Below are positions 9,790 to 20,531 of a stretch of DNA of 64,000 nt, in pieces. A program made the position numbers and the translations under genes. Each line of letters starts with the position of its first letter. The stretch's first letter is position 1. This DNA is from Brucella oryzae. Lineage in GTDB: Bacteria > Pseudomonadota > Alphaproteobacteria > Rhizobiales > Rhizobiaceae. The stretch is from contig JAAVLL010000002.1 of NCBI GenBank assembly GCA_012103035.1, forward strand, positions 930,001 to 994,000. The letters are read 5' to 3'. A model generated the notes under the pieces. That model had not been told where the DNA came from. It saw only the letters and a list, made by a program, of their open reading frames with translations, and ran no database searches.

Positions 9790-11090
9790 ATGCTTATCCG
9801 TCTGATCACGACTTCAGCGCTGACCGGCGCCCTCTCCCTCACCATCGGTTCGCAGGCATTCGCCCAGACGGAACTGGCATGGTGGCACGGCATGACCGGT
9901 GCCAACAATGAAATGGTCAATGAGCTTTCGAAAGAGTTCAACGAAAGCCAGAGCGAATACAAGATCGTTCCCGTCTATAAGGGAACCTACCCTGAAACGT
10001 TGAATGCCGGCATTGCCGCGTTCCGTTCAAGCAGCCGCCTGCAATCCTTCAGGTCTTCGATGCCGGTAGCGGCGTCATGATGGCTGCCGAAGGCGCAGTA
10101 GTCCCGGCTGCCGAGGTGCTCGAAAAGGGCGGCTATAAGTTCGACAAGTCGCAATATTTACCGGGCATCGTGGCTTATTATTCCAAGCCGGATGGCACCA
10201 TGCTGTCCTTCCCGTACAATTCCTCGTCGCCAATACTCTATTACAATAAGGACGCCTTCAAAAGGCTGGCCTCGATGAAAAAAATCCGCCAAAGACCTGG
10301 CCGGAAGTTTTCGAAGCAGCCAAGAAGATCAAGTCCAGCGGCGCGGCACCGTGCGGTTTCACCTCCACATGGCTGACCTGGATTCAGACCGAAAACTTTG
10401 CTGCCTGGAACAACGTTCCTTACGGAACGAATGAAAACGGTCTCGGCGGTACCGATGTGAAGCTTGAAATCAATTCACCGCTTTACATTCAGCACTTCCA
10501 GTCTATTGCTGACCTCGCGAAAGACGGTACGTTCCGTTACGGTGGCCGCACATCGGAAGCCAAACAGCTTTTCACCTCCGGTGAATGCGCAATGTTGACC
10601 GAATCCTCCGGCGGTCTCGGAGACGTTGTAAAGTCGGGCATCAATTACGGCATTGGCCAGCTGCCTTATTATGAAGGTCACGGTCCGCAGAACACGATCC
10701 CGGGCGGTGCAGCTCTATGGGTCTTCGCCGGTCTCAGCGACGAACAGTACAAAGGCGTCGCAGAATTCTTCAACTTCCTCTCGCAGACCAAAATTCAGGT
10801 CAAGCTGCACGAAAAGTCCGGCTACCTGCCTGTGACGTTGGCTGCGTACGAGGAAACCAAGAAATCGGATTTCTATGAAAAACCCAGGCCGTGAAACACC
10901 TATTCTCCAGATGATGGGCAAGGCACCCACTGAAAATTCAAAGGGTGTTCGTCTTATCAACCTGCCGCAGGTTCGCGATATTCTGAACGAAGAGTTCGAA
11001 GCCATGCTCGGCGGCAAGCAGGATGCGAAAACCGCACTCGAAAACGGTGTCAAACGCGCCAATGACGCGATTGCCGCAGCTCAGCAATAA
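9790..11090 (+). CDS. ugpB: Glycerol-3-phosphate-type ABC importer, periplasmic binding protein UgpB (frame broken)
   Basis: Binding protein of about 433 residues for sn-glycerol-3-phosphate or glycerophosphodiesters. The start ATG at 9790 sits behind GAGGAGGAAAC. The signal peptide [17 protein letters not shown] ends around AFAQ. UgpB hallmarks seen: [17 protein letters not shown] at the mature start, [56 protein letters not shown], and [12 protein letters not shown]. Breaks near 10035, 10270-10290 and 10880. First gene of a ugpB-A-E-C operon; substrate is assigned by family resemblance and gene order. Confidence 0.92.
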
Positions 11091-11108
11091 TTGACCAATT
11101 GACACGAT

Positions 11109-11133
11109 GCCGCCTGCCTTCTTGGCGGGCGGC
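11109..11133 (+). promoter_or_regulatory. Intercistronic GC-rich hairpin after ugpB
   Basis: Arms GCCGCCTGCC and GGCGGGCGGC (one G-T pair) around a 5-base loop. No T-run follows, so an mRNA-stabilising or partial-termination role, favouring binding protein over permeases, is more likely than full termination. Confidence 0.6.
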
Positions 11134-11158
11134 CCTGTTGCCCCACGAGGAAGCTCCC

Positions 11159-12038
11159 GTGCAGAAAGTTACCTTTCCGAATAAAATCTTGCCCTATTTC
11201 CTGCTGGCCCCACAGATCATTCTGACTGTGGTGTTTTCTTTGGCCAGCCAGTCAGGCAATTTATCAATCCTTCATGCGTGAAGACGCGTTCGGGCTAAAG
11301 TCCACCTTCGTGGGACTTGCTAACTTCACAACCGTTCTGGCCGACCCCAACTATCTACATTCATTCAGAGTGACGATAGTTTTCAACATTCTGACCGCGC
11401 TGCTGGCCATGGGCGCAGCATTATTGCTTGCAACGGCGGCGGACCGCGTCATCCGCGGAAAGACATTTTATCGTACGCTTCTGATCTGGCCATATGCCGT
11501 GGCTCCAGCCGTTGCAGGCATGTTGTGGCTCTTCATGTTCAATCCCGCGATGGGCACTTTTGCCTATATACTGCGGCGCAATGGTATTGCATGGGATCCA
11601 CTGCTTGATGGCAATCAAGCCATGGGCTTGGTCGTTGTTGCCGCGGCATGGAAACAGATCTCATATAATTTTCTGTTCTTTGTTGCGGGTTTGCAAGCGA
11701 TTCCTAAATCATTGATCGAAGCAGCCGCCATCGATGGCGCGCGCGGATCGCGGAGATTTTGGTCTATTGTATTTCCGCTTCTTGCGCCAACTTCTTTCTT
11801 CCTGCTGGTCGTGAATACGGTTTACGCCTTCTTCGATACGTTCGGCATCATCCATGCTGTTACAGGTGGTGGACCTGCCAAAGCTACCGAAACCCTGGTC
11901 TACAAAGTTTACAACGACGGCTTCGTCAATCTCAACCTGGGCTCCTCTTCGGCACAGTCCGTCATTTTGATGGCAATCGTTATTGCCTTGACCGCCTTCC
12001 AGTTCCGCTTCGTCGAGAAGCGCGTACATTATTCGTGA
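11159..12038 (+). CDS. ugpA: Glycerol-3-phosphate-type ABC permease UgpA (frame broken)
   Basis: Inner-membrane subunit, about 293 residues. The GTG start at 11159 is preceded by GAGGAAG at 7 bases. Seen: [19 protein letters not shown], several hydrophobic helices, [18 protein letters not shown], the EAA loop [20 protein letters not shown], and the [19 protein letters not shown] motif typical of this permease class. One region of breaks near 11240, in T-runs, interrupts the first helix; everything after is open. Confidence 0.92.
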
Positions 12039-12049
12039 GTGAGGCGACA

Positions 12050-12896
12050 ATGATAGAAAAACGCCCAGTCTCAAACCTGATCGGCCACCTCATCCTGATC
12101 GTAGGCATTATTATCGTCGCCTTTCCGATCTACTATACCTTCGTCGCTTCGACGATGACTTCGACACAGATCATTCGCCCACCAATTTCGTTGCTGCCCG
12201 GCGATCATTTCGTCGAAAACTACGGCGAGGCTATCTTCGGTGGCGTGGAGCGCGTTGTCGGCGTCAGTCTAGAGCGGCTTTTATGGAACTCGTTCGTGGT
12301 CGCCATGGCAATCGCGGTCGGCAAGATCATCATCTCGTTCATGTCAGCTTTCGCGATTGTGTTTTTCGCTTCCCGCTACGTATGTTTTTCTTCTGGATGA
12401 TCTTCATAACGTTGATGCTGCCAGTGGAGGTTCGCATCCTGCCGACATACAAGGTGATCGTCGATCTCGGCATGATCGACACCTATGCCGGGCTGACCCT
12501 GCCTCTGATGGCGTCAGCGACGGCAACCTTCCTGTTTCGTCAGTTCTTTCTCACCATTCCGGGTGAACTGGTTGAAGCAGCGCGTATCGACAACGCCGGA
12601 CCATTCCGTTTCATGCGGGATATCCTGCTCCCCTTTCAAAGACGAATATTGCAGCGCTTTTCGTCATTCTCTTCATTTACGGATGGACCCAGTATCTGTG
12701 GCCACTGCTCGTTACAAATGATGCCAAGATGAACACGATCATCATCGGTCTGCGCCGTATGGTCGATTGGGCCGATGCGTCCACGCCTTGGAACTACGTC
12801 ATGGTAACAGCCATTCTGGCCATCATCCCACCGATCCTCGTCGTGGTGTTGATGCAGCGCTGGTTTGTCAAAGGTCTCGTTGAAACGGAAAAGTAA
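12050..12896 (+). CDS. ugpE: Glycerol-3-phosphate-type ABC permease UgpE (frame broken)
   Basis: Second permease subunit, about 282 residues, starting 11 bases after ugpA. Seen: [20 protein letters not shown] first helix, [42 protein letters not shown] (characteristic UgpE/MalG element), the EAA loop [20 protein letters not shown], and a C-terminal [13 protein letters not shown]. Breaks near 12368 and 12640. Its TAA overlaps the ATG of ugpC (TAATG). Confidence 0.92.
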
Positions 12897-13948
12897 TGAG
12901 TAAAATCGTTCTTGATAACGTCCGCAAGAGCTATGGCGGCAATGTCGAAGTCATCAAAGGCGTATCGCTGGAGATCAACGACGGCGAATTTGTGGTACTG
13001 GTAGGCCCATCGGGCTGCGGCAAGTCCACACTCCTGCGCATGATTGCCGGTCTCGAAAGTATTACATCCGGTACCATTTCCATCGGCAGCCGCGTGGTCA
13101 ACGATGTTGAACCTGCTGAACGCGATATCGCCATGGTATTTCAGAATTATGCGCTCTACCCGCATATGACGGTCCGCGAAAATCTTGCCTACGGCTTGAA
13201 GAACCGCAAAACGCCAAAAGACGAAATAGAACGTCGCATAGCGAAGGCTGCGAAGGCTCTCGAAATTGAACAATTTCTTGAGCGTAAGCCGCGCCAGCTT
13301 TCTGGTGGCCAGCGCCAGCGCGTCGCCATGGGCCGCGCCATCGTGCGCGAGCCTGCGGCCTTCCTCTTCGATGAGCCCCTTTCCAACCTCGATGCAAAGC
13401 TGCGCGTGCAGATGCGCGTGGAGATCAAGCGTCTGCAACGTTCACTCGGCACCACCAGCGTCTACGTCACTCATGACCAGATGGAGGCCATGACCATGGC
13501 AGACCGTCTTGTGGTGCTCTATGCTGGTCATATTGAACAGGTCGGCACGCCGATCGAGCTTTATGAAAAGCCAGCCTCCACATTCGTTGCAACGTTTATC
13601 GGCTCCCCATCAATGAATCTGCTGCAAAGCGATTCCACCGGCTGGACAACCGGCAACGCTGTGAGAACACCTGCGGGAAAATTCACCATCGGTGTCCGTC
13701 CTGAAGATATCCATATTCTGAAAGACGGAGAGCCGGATACCGACGGATTCAATACGACCGTCCGTATTGAAGCTGTCGAACTGGTCGGCGCTGAAAGCTA
13801 CATTCACGCCGCCTTGCCGGACGGTAAGCCGCTTATTTTCCGTATTGCCGGACGCTCTGCACATAATATCGACGAGACTGTCAGAGTCGGTGCACTCGCA
13901 GGAAATATGCATATTTTCGGCAGTGACGGTCAGCGCATAAATGATTGA
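12896..13948 (+). CDS. ugpC: Glycerol-3-phosphate-type ABC importer ATPase UgpC
   Basis: Intact 350-residue MalK-type ATPase. Seen: Walker [11 protein letters not shown]-loop [12 protein letters not shown], signature LSGGQRQR, Walker [17 protein letters not shown], switch [14 protein letters not shown], and a C-terminal OB/TOBE domain ([24 protein letters not shown]) of the kind that senses regulatory partners. It is one of few long genes in the window with an unbroken frame and so a useful reference for base quality. Last gene of the ugp operon. Confidence 0.95.
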   Translation: MSKIVLDNVRKSYGGNVEVIKGVSLEINDGEFVVLVGPSGCGKSTLLRMIAGLESITSGTISIGSRVVNDVEPAERDIAMVFQNYALYPHMTVRENLAYGLKNRKTPKDEIERRIAKAAKALEIEQFLERKPRQLSGGQRQRVAMGRAIVREPAAFLFDEPLSNLDAKLRVQMRVEIKRLQRSLGTTSVYVTHDQMEAMTMADRLVVLYAGHIEQVGTPIELYEKPASTFVATFIGSPSMNLLQSDSTGWTTGNAVRTPAGKFTIGVRPEDIHILKDGEPDTDGFNTTVRIEAVELVGAESYIHAALPDGKPLIFRIAGRSAHNIDETVRVGALAGNMHIFGSDGQRIND

Positions 13949-13950
13949 CA

Positions 13951-13992
13951 TTATAGCCGGTTGCGTTCTTCAAAGGACGCAACCGGCTATAA
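13951..13992 (+). terminator. Strong terminator after ugpC
   Basis: Sixteen-base perfect arms (TTATAGCCGGTTGCGT and its complement) around a 10-base loop, starting 2 bases after the ugpC stop. It closes the ugp operon and separates it from the SLC13 gene. The downstream T-run is weak. Confidence 0.8.
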
Positions 13993-14068
13993 TAATCGAT
14001 TTCTGTTTTAGAATTTATCGGCTACACAGAAGTGGAATATTTTTCCGCCTGTGAGGAAATTCCGATAG

Positions 14069-15836
14069 ATGACGCATCAGCAGATACTCTCCTTCGCGGT
14101 AATCATACTCATGATGGGAGCGTTTATCTGGGGCAAGTTCCGCTATGATGTGGTCGCCCTCTGTGCACTTCTTCTAGGCATTGCAGTCGGCGTTGTCCCC
14201 TTCGATCAGGCTTTTCAGGTTTCAGCGACGACATTGTCATTATTGTTGGCAGCGCTTTAGTGGTCAGCGCCGGAGTGGCGCGCTCCGGCCTTATGCAGGC
14301 GGCAGTTCAGCGTTTTTGCCGGAAATGAATAGCGTACGACTGCAGCTCGCTGTTCTCGTCGCGGTGGTAACTGTTCTCTCCGCATTTGTAAAAATGTCGG
14401 TGCGTTGGCAATCATGATTCCAGTTGCTTTTCAGTTCGCGCGCCGTTCCAACGTTTCCCCGTCGACCTTTCTCATGCCAATGGCATTCGGCGCGCTGCTC
14501 GGCGGATTGATGACCCAGGTGGGTACTTCGCCCAATATCGTCGTTTCCCGCATCCGTGGTGAAATGGTCGGAGAGCCGTTCACCATGTTCGACTTCACAC
14601 CTGTCGGGGCGGTACTTTCAGCCGTGGGGCTCGTCTATCTGGTACTTTTTATTGGCTCGTTCCGCAGCGCACTCGCGAAAATGTTTCGCTGGATGAAGCA
14701 ATCAAGATCAAGAATTATGCTTCCGAAGCACGTATCACCAAAACTTCGACGATGACCGGCAAACGCGTGACCGATCTTATCAAGGCGGCGGAAGGCGAAG
14801 CGATGGTGACTTCCGTCATACGTAACAACCAGCGACTGACGCCGCTTCCCGACACAATTCTGAACGAAGGGGACGTGGTCCTTCTGGAAGGCGACCCCAA
14901 AGCGCTCGATGCAATCATAAGCGCCGGAAAACTCACTCTATCTGAAAACCGCAATCCTTCAGAGACCAGCGGCTCCACCGACATTGAGGCCGTTGAGGCT
15001 GTTATTGGCAAGAACTCGCGCCTTATCGGTCTAACCGCCCAAAGACTAGCCCTTTTTGCACGCTATGATCTGAACTTACTAGCAGTGAGCCGACCGGGTG
15101 AACGTATTACCGAACGTCTTAGCGAAGTCATTCTGCGCTTCGGCGATGTCATCGTGCTGCAAGGCAGACAGGCAAATCTATCCACTTTTCTGCCGGAGTT
15201 CGAATTGCTACCGCTTGCTCGTCGCAAGTTGATGCTCGGCAGCGTTAGGCGTGGATTGATCCCGCTCGCTATCCTGATTGCTGCCATCGGAGCAACCGCT
15301 TTAAGCCTTGTCCCTGTGGCAGTCGCTTTCTTCGCGGCTGCCGTCGCTATGCTGCTGTTCAAAGTGATCCCACTCAACGAGGTCTATGATGAAATCGATG
15401 GCCCAATTTTGGTCATGCTTGCTGCACTTATCCCTGTTTCGGACGCGCTGAGAACGACCGGCGGCACGGATATCATAGCCGAAGGGCTTGCCACCATCGG
15501 TCATCAATTACCGCCAGCAGGTGCTTTGGCATTAATTCTTGTAGCCGCGATGATGGTGACACCATTTCTCAACAATGCCGCGACGGTGCTCGTCATGGCT
15601 CCCATCGCAACAAGTTTTGCTTCCGGACTTGGTTTCAAACCGGAAGCCTTTTGATGGCAGTGGCGATAGGCGCTGGATGTGATTTTCTCACGCCGATTGG
15701 CCATCAATGCAATACGCTCGTCATGGGACCAGGAGGTTACAAATTCAGCGACTATCCGCGTCTGGGATTACCACTATCAGTCATTATAGCGATTGTAACG
15801 GTTCCAACATTGATGTTCTTCTGGCCGTTGAAATAG
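14069..15836 (+). CDS. SLC13/CitT-type anion permease with central TrkA-C (RCK-C) domains (frame broken)
   Basis: Integral membrane carrier of about 588 residues for anions such as sulfate, dicarboxylates or similar. Layout: N-terminal helices (LSFAVIILMMGAFIWGKFRYDVVAL), the conserved GGLMTQVGTSPNIVVSRIRG loop, two cytoplasmic TrkA-C domains (around ALIPLPDTILNEGDVVLLEG-like and RLSEVILRFGDVIVLQG), then C-terminal helices with MMVTPFLNNAATVLVMAPIA and GAGCDFLTPIGHQCNTLVMGPG. Breaks near 14215, 14305, 14393, 14665 and 15650. Substrate cannot be told; its position beside sugar-acid genes allows a role in organic-anion uptake. Confidence 0.85.
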
Positions 15837-15838
15837 CG

Positions 15839-16339
15839 CTAAAGCTCGACTGAGCGTATCCATTTAAGGCTGTCGGAAACGATCTTTTCTACGGTCTCGG
15901 CAATATCTGCACGAAATACCAGCGGTTCCCCGACGGGGCTTTCTAGCGTAGCGATCTGGCTTTCCAGCATCGTTACCGGCATAAAATGCCCGGTTCGATG
16001 CCCCATGTGCTCATGCAAAACTTCAAAACTGCCATCCAGGAAGACGAACAGCACCGGCGTACCGGCAGCGGAGCGAAGACGATCACGATAGCTTTTCTTT
16101 AGTGCAGAACAGGAAACGACAATTCCGTCGGTCGAGGCCGCAAGTCGTTCACCGATTTTATCGAGCCAAGGCCAACGATCCTCATCCTGCAAAGGTATGC
16201 CTGCCGACATCTTATCGACATTGGATTTCGGGTGCAGAGAGTCGCCTTCAAGAAACGGCAGCGCCAGTGCATCGGCAATCTTCTCGCCCACAGTCGACTT
16301 CCCAGAACCGGAAACACCCATCACGATAATACGCAGCAT
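15839..16339 (-). CDS. gntK: Gluconokinase
   Basis: Intact 166-residue kinase phosphorylating D-gluconate to 6-phosphogluconate. Start ATG 16339 has GAGGAA at the right distance. P-loop GVSGSGKST at residues 8-16, FLEGDSLHP, SAGIPLQDEDRWPWL (classic GntK motif), VVSCSALKKSYRDRLR, and GHFMPVTMLESQIATLE. It follows the SDR gene with 7 bases between stop and start. The stop almost abuts that of the convergent SLC13 gene. With the SDR it suggests a 5-ketogluconate/gluconate branch, or a kinase step for the neighbouring sugar-acid pathway. Confidence 0.92.
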   Translation of the reverse strand: MLRIIVMGVSGSGKSTVGEKIADALALPFLEGDSLHPKSNVDKMSAGIPLQDEDRWPWLDKIGERLAASTDGIVVSCSALKKSYRDRLRSAAGTPVLFVFLDGSFEVLHEHMGHRTGHFMPVTMLESQIATLESPVGEPLVFRADIAETVEKIVSDSLKWIRSVEL

Positions 16340-16346
16340 CAATTCC

Positions 16347-17116
16347 TCATACGCTCGCGGTCATGCCGCCGTCGACGTGCAGAACCTGTCCATTGACGAA
16401 AGTGGAAGCATCGCTGCTCAGGAAAACTGCAGCACCGACCAACTCTTCCACCTCTCCCCAACGACCGGCCGGCGTTCTTTTTCCAGCCACGCCGTGAATT
16501 CGGGATTGTCAACCAATGCCTGATTCAGTGGCGTCTTGAAATAGCCCGGTGCAATCGCGTTGATCTGCAAACCATGTCGCGCCCAATCGGTGGCCATGCC
16601 GCGCGTCAGATTACGTATAGCTCCCTTTGTCGCCGTATAGGGTGCAATAGAAGGTCGCGCCAATTCGCTTTGAACTGAAGCAATGTTGATTATCTTGCCA
16701 CGTCCTCGCGGGATCATATGACTTGCAACTGCCTGTCCGGCATAAAAGCGCTGGAAATATTAGTTTCCAAGAGCTGCCGCCATTTCTCGATCGGGAAATC
16801 TTCGAGCGGTGCGCGATGCTGCATCCCCGCGTTATTGACCAGAATATCGAGCGCCCCGATTTCCTCTTCAATTACATCGATGGCTGCACGAACTCCTTCT
16901 GCGTCGGTCACATCGAACACGGTAGCAAAACGGTATGGCCTTCGTCTTCTAGCAGTGTGACCGCCGCATCCACCTTGCTTCGATCACGACCATTGATGAT
17001 TACCGTTGCCCCATGTTCTGCGAGCCCTCGCGCCAATGCAAAACCGATACCCTGGCTGGAACCGGTGATCAGGGCTATACGCCCCTCCAGACTAAAAGCT
17101 CAAAAGAAGAAGCCAT
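16347..17116 (-). CDS. Short-chain dehydrogenase, gluconate 5-dehydrogenase-like (frame broken)
   Basis: NAD(P)-dependent oxidoreductase of about 256 residues. Seen: ALITGSSQGIGFALARGLAE cofactor motif, LVNNAGMQHRAPLEDFP, the catalytic NIASVQSE and PYTATKGAIRNLTRGMA (Y-x3-K), INAIAPGYFKTPLN, and the C-terminal NGQVLHVDGGMTASV. The resemblance is closest to IdnO/Gno gluconate 5-dehydrogenases. Breaks at 17094-17097 (four A where five restore frame), and near 16925, 16733 and 16468. The ATG overlaps the GntR stop by one base (TGATG). Immediately followed by gluconokinase. Confidence 0.88.
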
Positions 17117-17822
17117 CAGAAAGTTTCCAGCTTGAGGCCGACACGGCTTGCTGCCTGCACAATGTGGTGGCGCATCACTTCGCGCGCTCGCAAGGGATCA
17201 CGTGAATGGATGGCATCTCTGATTGCGGTGTGCTCATCAATTGTGATTTCGACAATCTGTTCAAGCACCGCTCGTGCACGCGCGGCATTGATTGCCTGAT
17301 TGATCCTTTCGGCAATGAAACCGAGAACCAATGGAAAATACTCATTATGTGTTGCGGAAGCGAGTGCGCGGTGAAATGCGAGATCGGCAGCTATACCTGT
17401 ATCTGTCCATTTTTCGAACCGCTCATTTCTGCGAGTGCTTCATTAAGTTGCATCATGTCGTGTTCATCGTGATGCACTGCTGCAAGTCCGGCAGCTTCTA
17501 TCTCCAACGCCATTCGCAACTGGAACAGGCTGCGGAAACTGTCTCGATTGGCAAGCGTTTCAGGTTCTATGCGGAGGGCATGCCGCCGATCGGGTTCCGT
17601 TACAAAAGCACCAACACCTTGTCGAGTTTCAACCAAGCCCTCGTTGCGCAACTGGGCTATCGCTTCGCGCACAACTGAGCGGCTGACACCAAAGCTCTGC
17701 GCGAGATTATGTTCTGTCGGCAACTTTTGCCCTGGCAAAAGACTGCCTTCACCGATCTGCCGCGTAATTTCGGAAGCAATGCGTCCGGGAAGCTGTTCAT
17801 TGCGCCTGATTTCACCAAACAA
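17116..17822 (-). CDS. GntR-family regulator with FCD domain (frame broken)
   Basis: FadR-subfamily regulator, about 235 residues. Winged helix seen as LPGRIASEITRQIGEGSLLPGQKLP, AQSFGVSRSVVREAIAQLRNEGLVETRQGVGAFV, then an FCD ligand domain (FRSLFQLRMALEIEAAGLAA, DLAFHRALASATHNEYF, DEHTAIRDAIHSRDPLRAREVMRHHI) with the acidic and His residues that bind a metal and a carboxylate ligand. Start TTG 17822 lies 10 bases after GGGAG; no ATG is available. One break near 17390. It probably controls the sugar-acid genes on both sides. Confidence 0.9.
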
Positions 17823-17864
17823 AATGATAATGTCTCCCTGATTGCCCGTGCGATTGGTGTGTCG

Positions 17865-19304
17865 TCAGCCTTTTGAAGAGTCAAGCGAAAGCTGACAGCC
17901 GGGATTCATGATATTGTCCGGATCGATGACTTGCTTGAGGCCTTCAAGCAGTTTTCGCCGCACGGGGTCAATGCGCTTCTCGAAATCTTCCCTCTTCAGG
18001 CGACCGATACCGTGCTCAGCGCTGATGCTGCCTGCGTAACGATCCAGAACGGCATTGATTGTCTCCTTGGCAAGCTTGATCTTCTCGTCTTTCGACGCGG
18101 CATCAAGATTGCTTTCTGGAATGACATTGAGATGCACATTGCCATCGCCGACATGTCCGTAAGAAACAGCGAGGCAATCTGGGAGAATCTTCAGCAGTTC
18201 CGCTCAGCTTCGGCGACGAATGACGCCAGTTTTGAAAGCTGGACTGATATGTCGGTGCGCAGATGTTTGCCCCGCAACGCCTGGCCCTCGTTCATGGCCT
18301 CGCGAAACATCCAGAGATTTTGACCTTGTGCACGAGAGGACGCGATGGTCCCGTCAAGAACGATGCCATCTTCCATTGCTCCTGCAAGAAACTGTTCCAT
18401 CAAGGATAGTATATCGACCAGCCCCGAACCTGAAATCTCCATCAAGACATAGGCGGGGTACTGTCCAAGCGGCATGGCAAGCTCTGGCATCGCCTCTTGC
18501 GCCAATGTAAATGCCGCCGGCGGCATGAATTCAAAAGCAGACATCAAATCACAGCATTGCACACGCGCGCGCCTATAAAGTGCAATCGCATCACCGAGCG
18601 AATTGAGCCCCAGCAGGGCTGTTTCCACCTTGTCTGGCAAAGGCATAAGTTTGATTGCCACACCGGTCACCACTCCCAGAATGCCTTCTGCCCCTATAAA
18701 TAGCTGTTTCAGGTCAATGCCGCGATTGTCTTTCCTCAGTGTCGAAAGCCCATTGAATATCGTACCGTCGGGCAGGACGACTTCCAGTCCCAGCACCAGC
18801 TCGCGGGTCATGCCGTATCGCAACACGTTGATGCCGCCGGCATTGGTGCTGACATTTCCCCGACGCGGCAGCTTCCTGCGCACCAAGTGCTAATGGAAAG
18901 AACATCCCTTCGGCTGCCAGTTTGTCTTTCAGTTCGGAGAGAATGCAACCGGCATCCACAACCGCAGAAAAATCATCCGGATCGACCTTCCGAATACGGT
19001 TCATGCGCTCAAGGCTTAGAACAACAAGATTATCTTGACCGTCCGGCACGCCGCCTTGCACAAGACCGGTGTTTCCGCCTTGCGGAATGATGGACAATCC
19101 CAGTGAAGCGCAGGCTTTAACCGCAGCAGAAACATCCTCTGTCGAACGCGGACGGATGACGGCAACCGCCGTATTTGCCACATCTCCCGGCCAGTCGCGA
19201 CAATAGCCAAACATGTCGTTTTGCCCGGTCATAACCAAATCATCGCCCAAAAGAGCAACGAGATCAGTTTGCTTGTTTCCGGTCATGTGCCCCGAACCGT
19301 ACAT
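17865..19304 (-). CDS. FAD-linked D-2-hydroxyacid dehydrogenase, GlcD/D-lactate type (frame broken)
   Basis: About 479-residue flavoprotein oxidising a D-2-hydroxyacid to the 2-oxoacid. Seen: FAD-binding PCMH domain with AVIRPRSTEDVSAAVKAC, IIPQGGNTGLVQGGVPD, GGNVSTNAGGINVLRYGMTR, FIGAEGILGVVTGVAI; C-terminal FAD-oxidase domain with VSYGHVGDGNVHLNV and the SAEHGIGRLKRE motif. Breaks near 18880 and 18200. The start could be 19304 or an internal ATG six codons later. Divergent from the denD-like gene and upstream of gntR. Confidence 0.88.
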
Positions 19305-19433
19305 GATATCCTCTTGGCTTTACCGATGCGCAATGTGCTGTCGCGGGTGTATGACAGTTTTGAAATGCGACAGGCTTTTCCGTTTCATTCCTGTAGCAAG
19401 ATGGAAAAACTGTTTTCAACGCCTACATATAAG

Positions 19434-19446
19434 GTTATCAGACAAC
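19434..19446. promoter_or_regulatory. Possible GntR-family half-site in divergent promoter
   Basis: GTTATCAGACAAC lies in the 246-base gap between the FAD dehydrogenase and the denD-like gene. Its first 11 bases match the left part of the inverted repeat at 22704-22724 with one difference. FadR-type GntR proteins commonly bind TTGT-N-ACAA-like sites. Assignment to the local GntR protein is inferred. Confidence 0.4.
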
Positions 19447-19550
19447 CCTACAACACAAATCTGGTGGGAGACTGGATAAGTGTCGTGATGGCAGCCAACA
19501 TCAGGTTTTCGAATAGGAGTCAGCTGCAAAGCTGGGAGGAGGCTTTCTAA

Positions 19551-20531
19551 ATGCATGTCGCAATTATCGGCGCTGCTGGTATGGTCGGGCGCAAGCTGAC
19601 CCAGCGCCTTTCAAACGATGGTCATCTTGGGGAAAAGCCCGTTGAAAAGCTTACCCTTATCGATATCATAGCAGCAGAACCTCCAATCGGTTTTGCAGGA
19701 TCGGCCGATACTCTAGCTGCGGATATATCCACCATGGAAACCGCTCAGAAGATCGTGTCAGGACGCCCTGACGTTATCTTTCACCTCGCGGCAATCGTGT
19801 CCGGTGAAGCAGAGGTCGACTTCGATAAAGGATATCGAATCAATCTGGATGGCACGCGGCATCTGTTCGACGCAATCAGGCTTGCGCACATTGCCGATGG
19901 CTATAAACCTCGTGTGGTTTTCACGTCGTCCATCGCCGTTTTCGGCGCCCGCTCCCTATCCGATCCCCGACGAATTTCACACCACCCCGTTGACGAGTTA
20001 CGGTACGCAGAAGGCAATCAGCGAACTTCTGTTGTCAGACTACACGCGGCGCGGTTTCTTCGACGGCATCGGCATTCGCCTGCCGACGATCTGCATACGA
20101 CCGGGCAAACCAAATAAGGCCGCATCCGGCTTTTCTCGAACATCCTGCGCGAACCGCTCGCTGGACAGGAAGCCGTCTTGCCTGTTCCTGAGGGTGTCCG
20201 GCATTGGCATGCTTCGCCGCGATCAGCGGTCGGCTTTCTGATCCATGGAGCTACCATCGATACGGAAGCGGTTGGAGCGCGCCGCAATCTTTCCATGCCA
20301 GGTCTCAGTGCCACTATAGGCGAACAGATTGAGGCATTGCGTCGGATTGCCGGGGAAAAAGCCGTCGCTCTGATCCGACGTGAACCAAACGAAATGATCA
20401 TGCGTATGGTCGCAGGATGGGCACCCGGTTTTGAGGCAAAACGCGCACAGGCTCTTGGCTTCACCGCAGAAACATCATTTGATGAGATCATTCGCGTTCA
20501 CATTGAAGATGAAATGGCAGGCAAACTTTGA
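19551..20531 (+). CDS. denD: NAD-dependent sugar-acid dehydrogenase, DenD-like (epimerase family; frame broken)
   Basis: Extended SDR of about 326 residues resembling D-erythronate dehydrogenase, which oxidises C2 of a tetronate. Start ATG 19551 has GGGAGGAGG upstream. Seen: MHVAIIGAAGMVGRKLTQRL cofactor motif, DVIFHLAAIVSGEAEVDFDKGYRINLDGTRHLFDA, FTSSIAVFG, SYGTQKAISELLLSDYTRRG (catalytic Y-x3-K), GIRLPTICIRPGKPNKAASGF. Breaks near 19950 and 20135. First gene of the plus-strand operon and overlaps the next gene by TTGA. Symbol rests on family resemblance; substrate unproven. Confidence 0.82.

Noticed and set aside
12794..13438. 214-codon minus-strand frame opposite ugpC
   Set aside because: Antisense to an intact MalK-type ATPase and without any recognisable motif.
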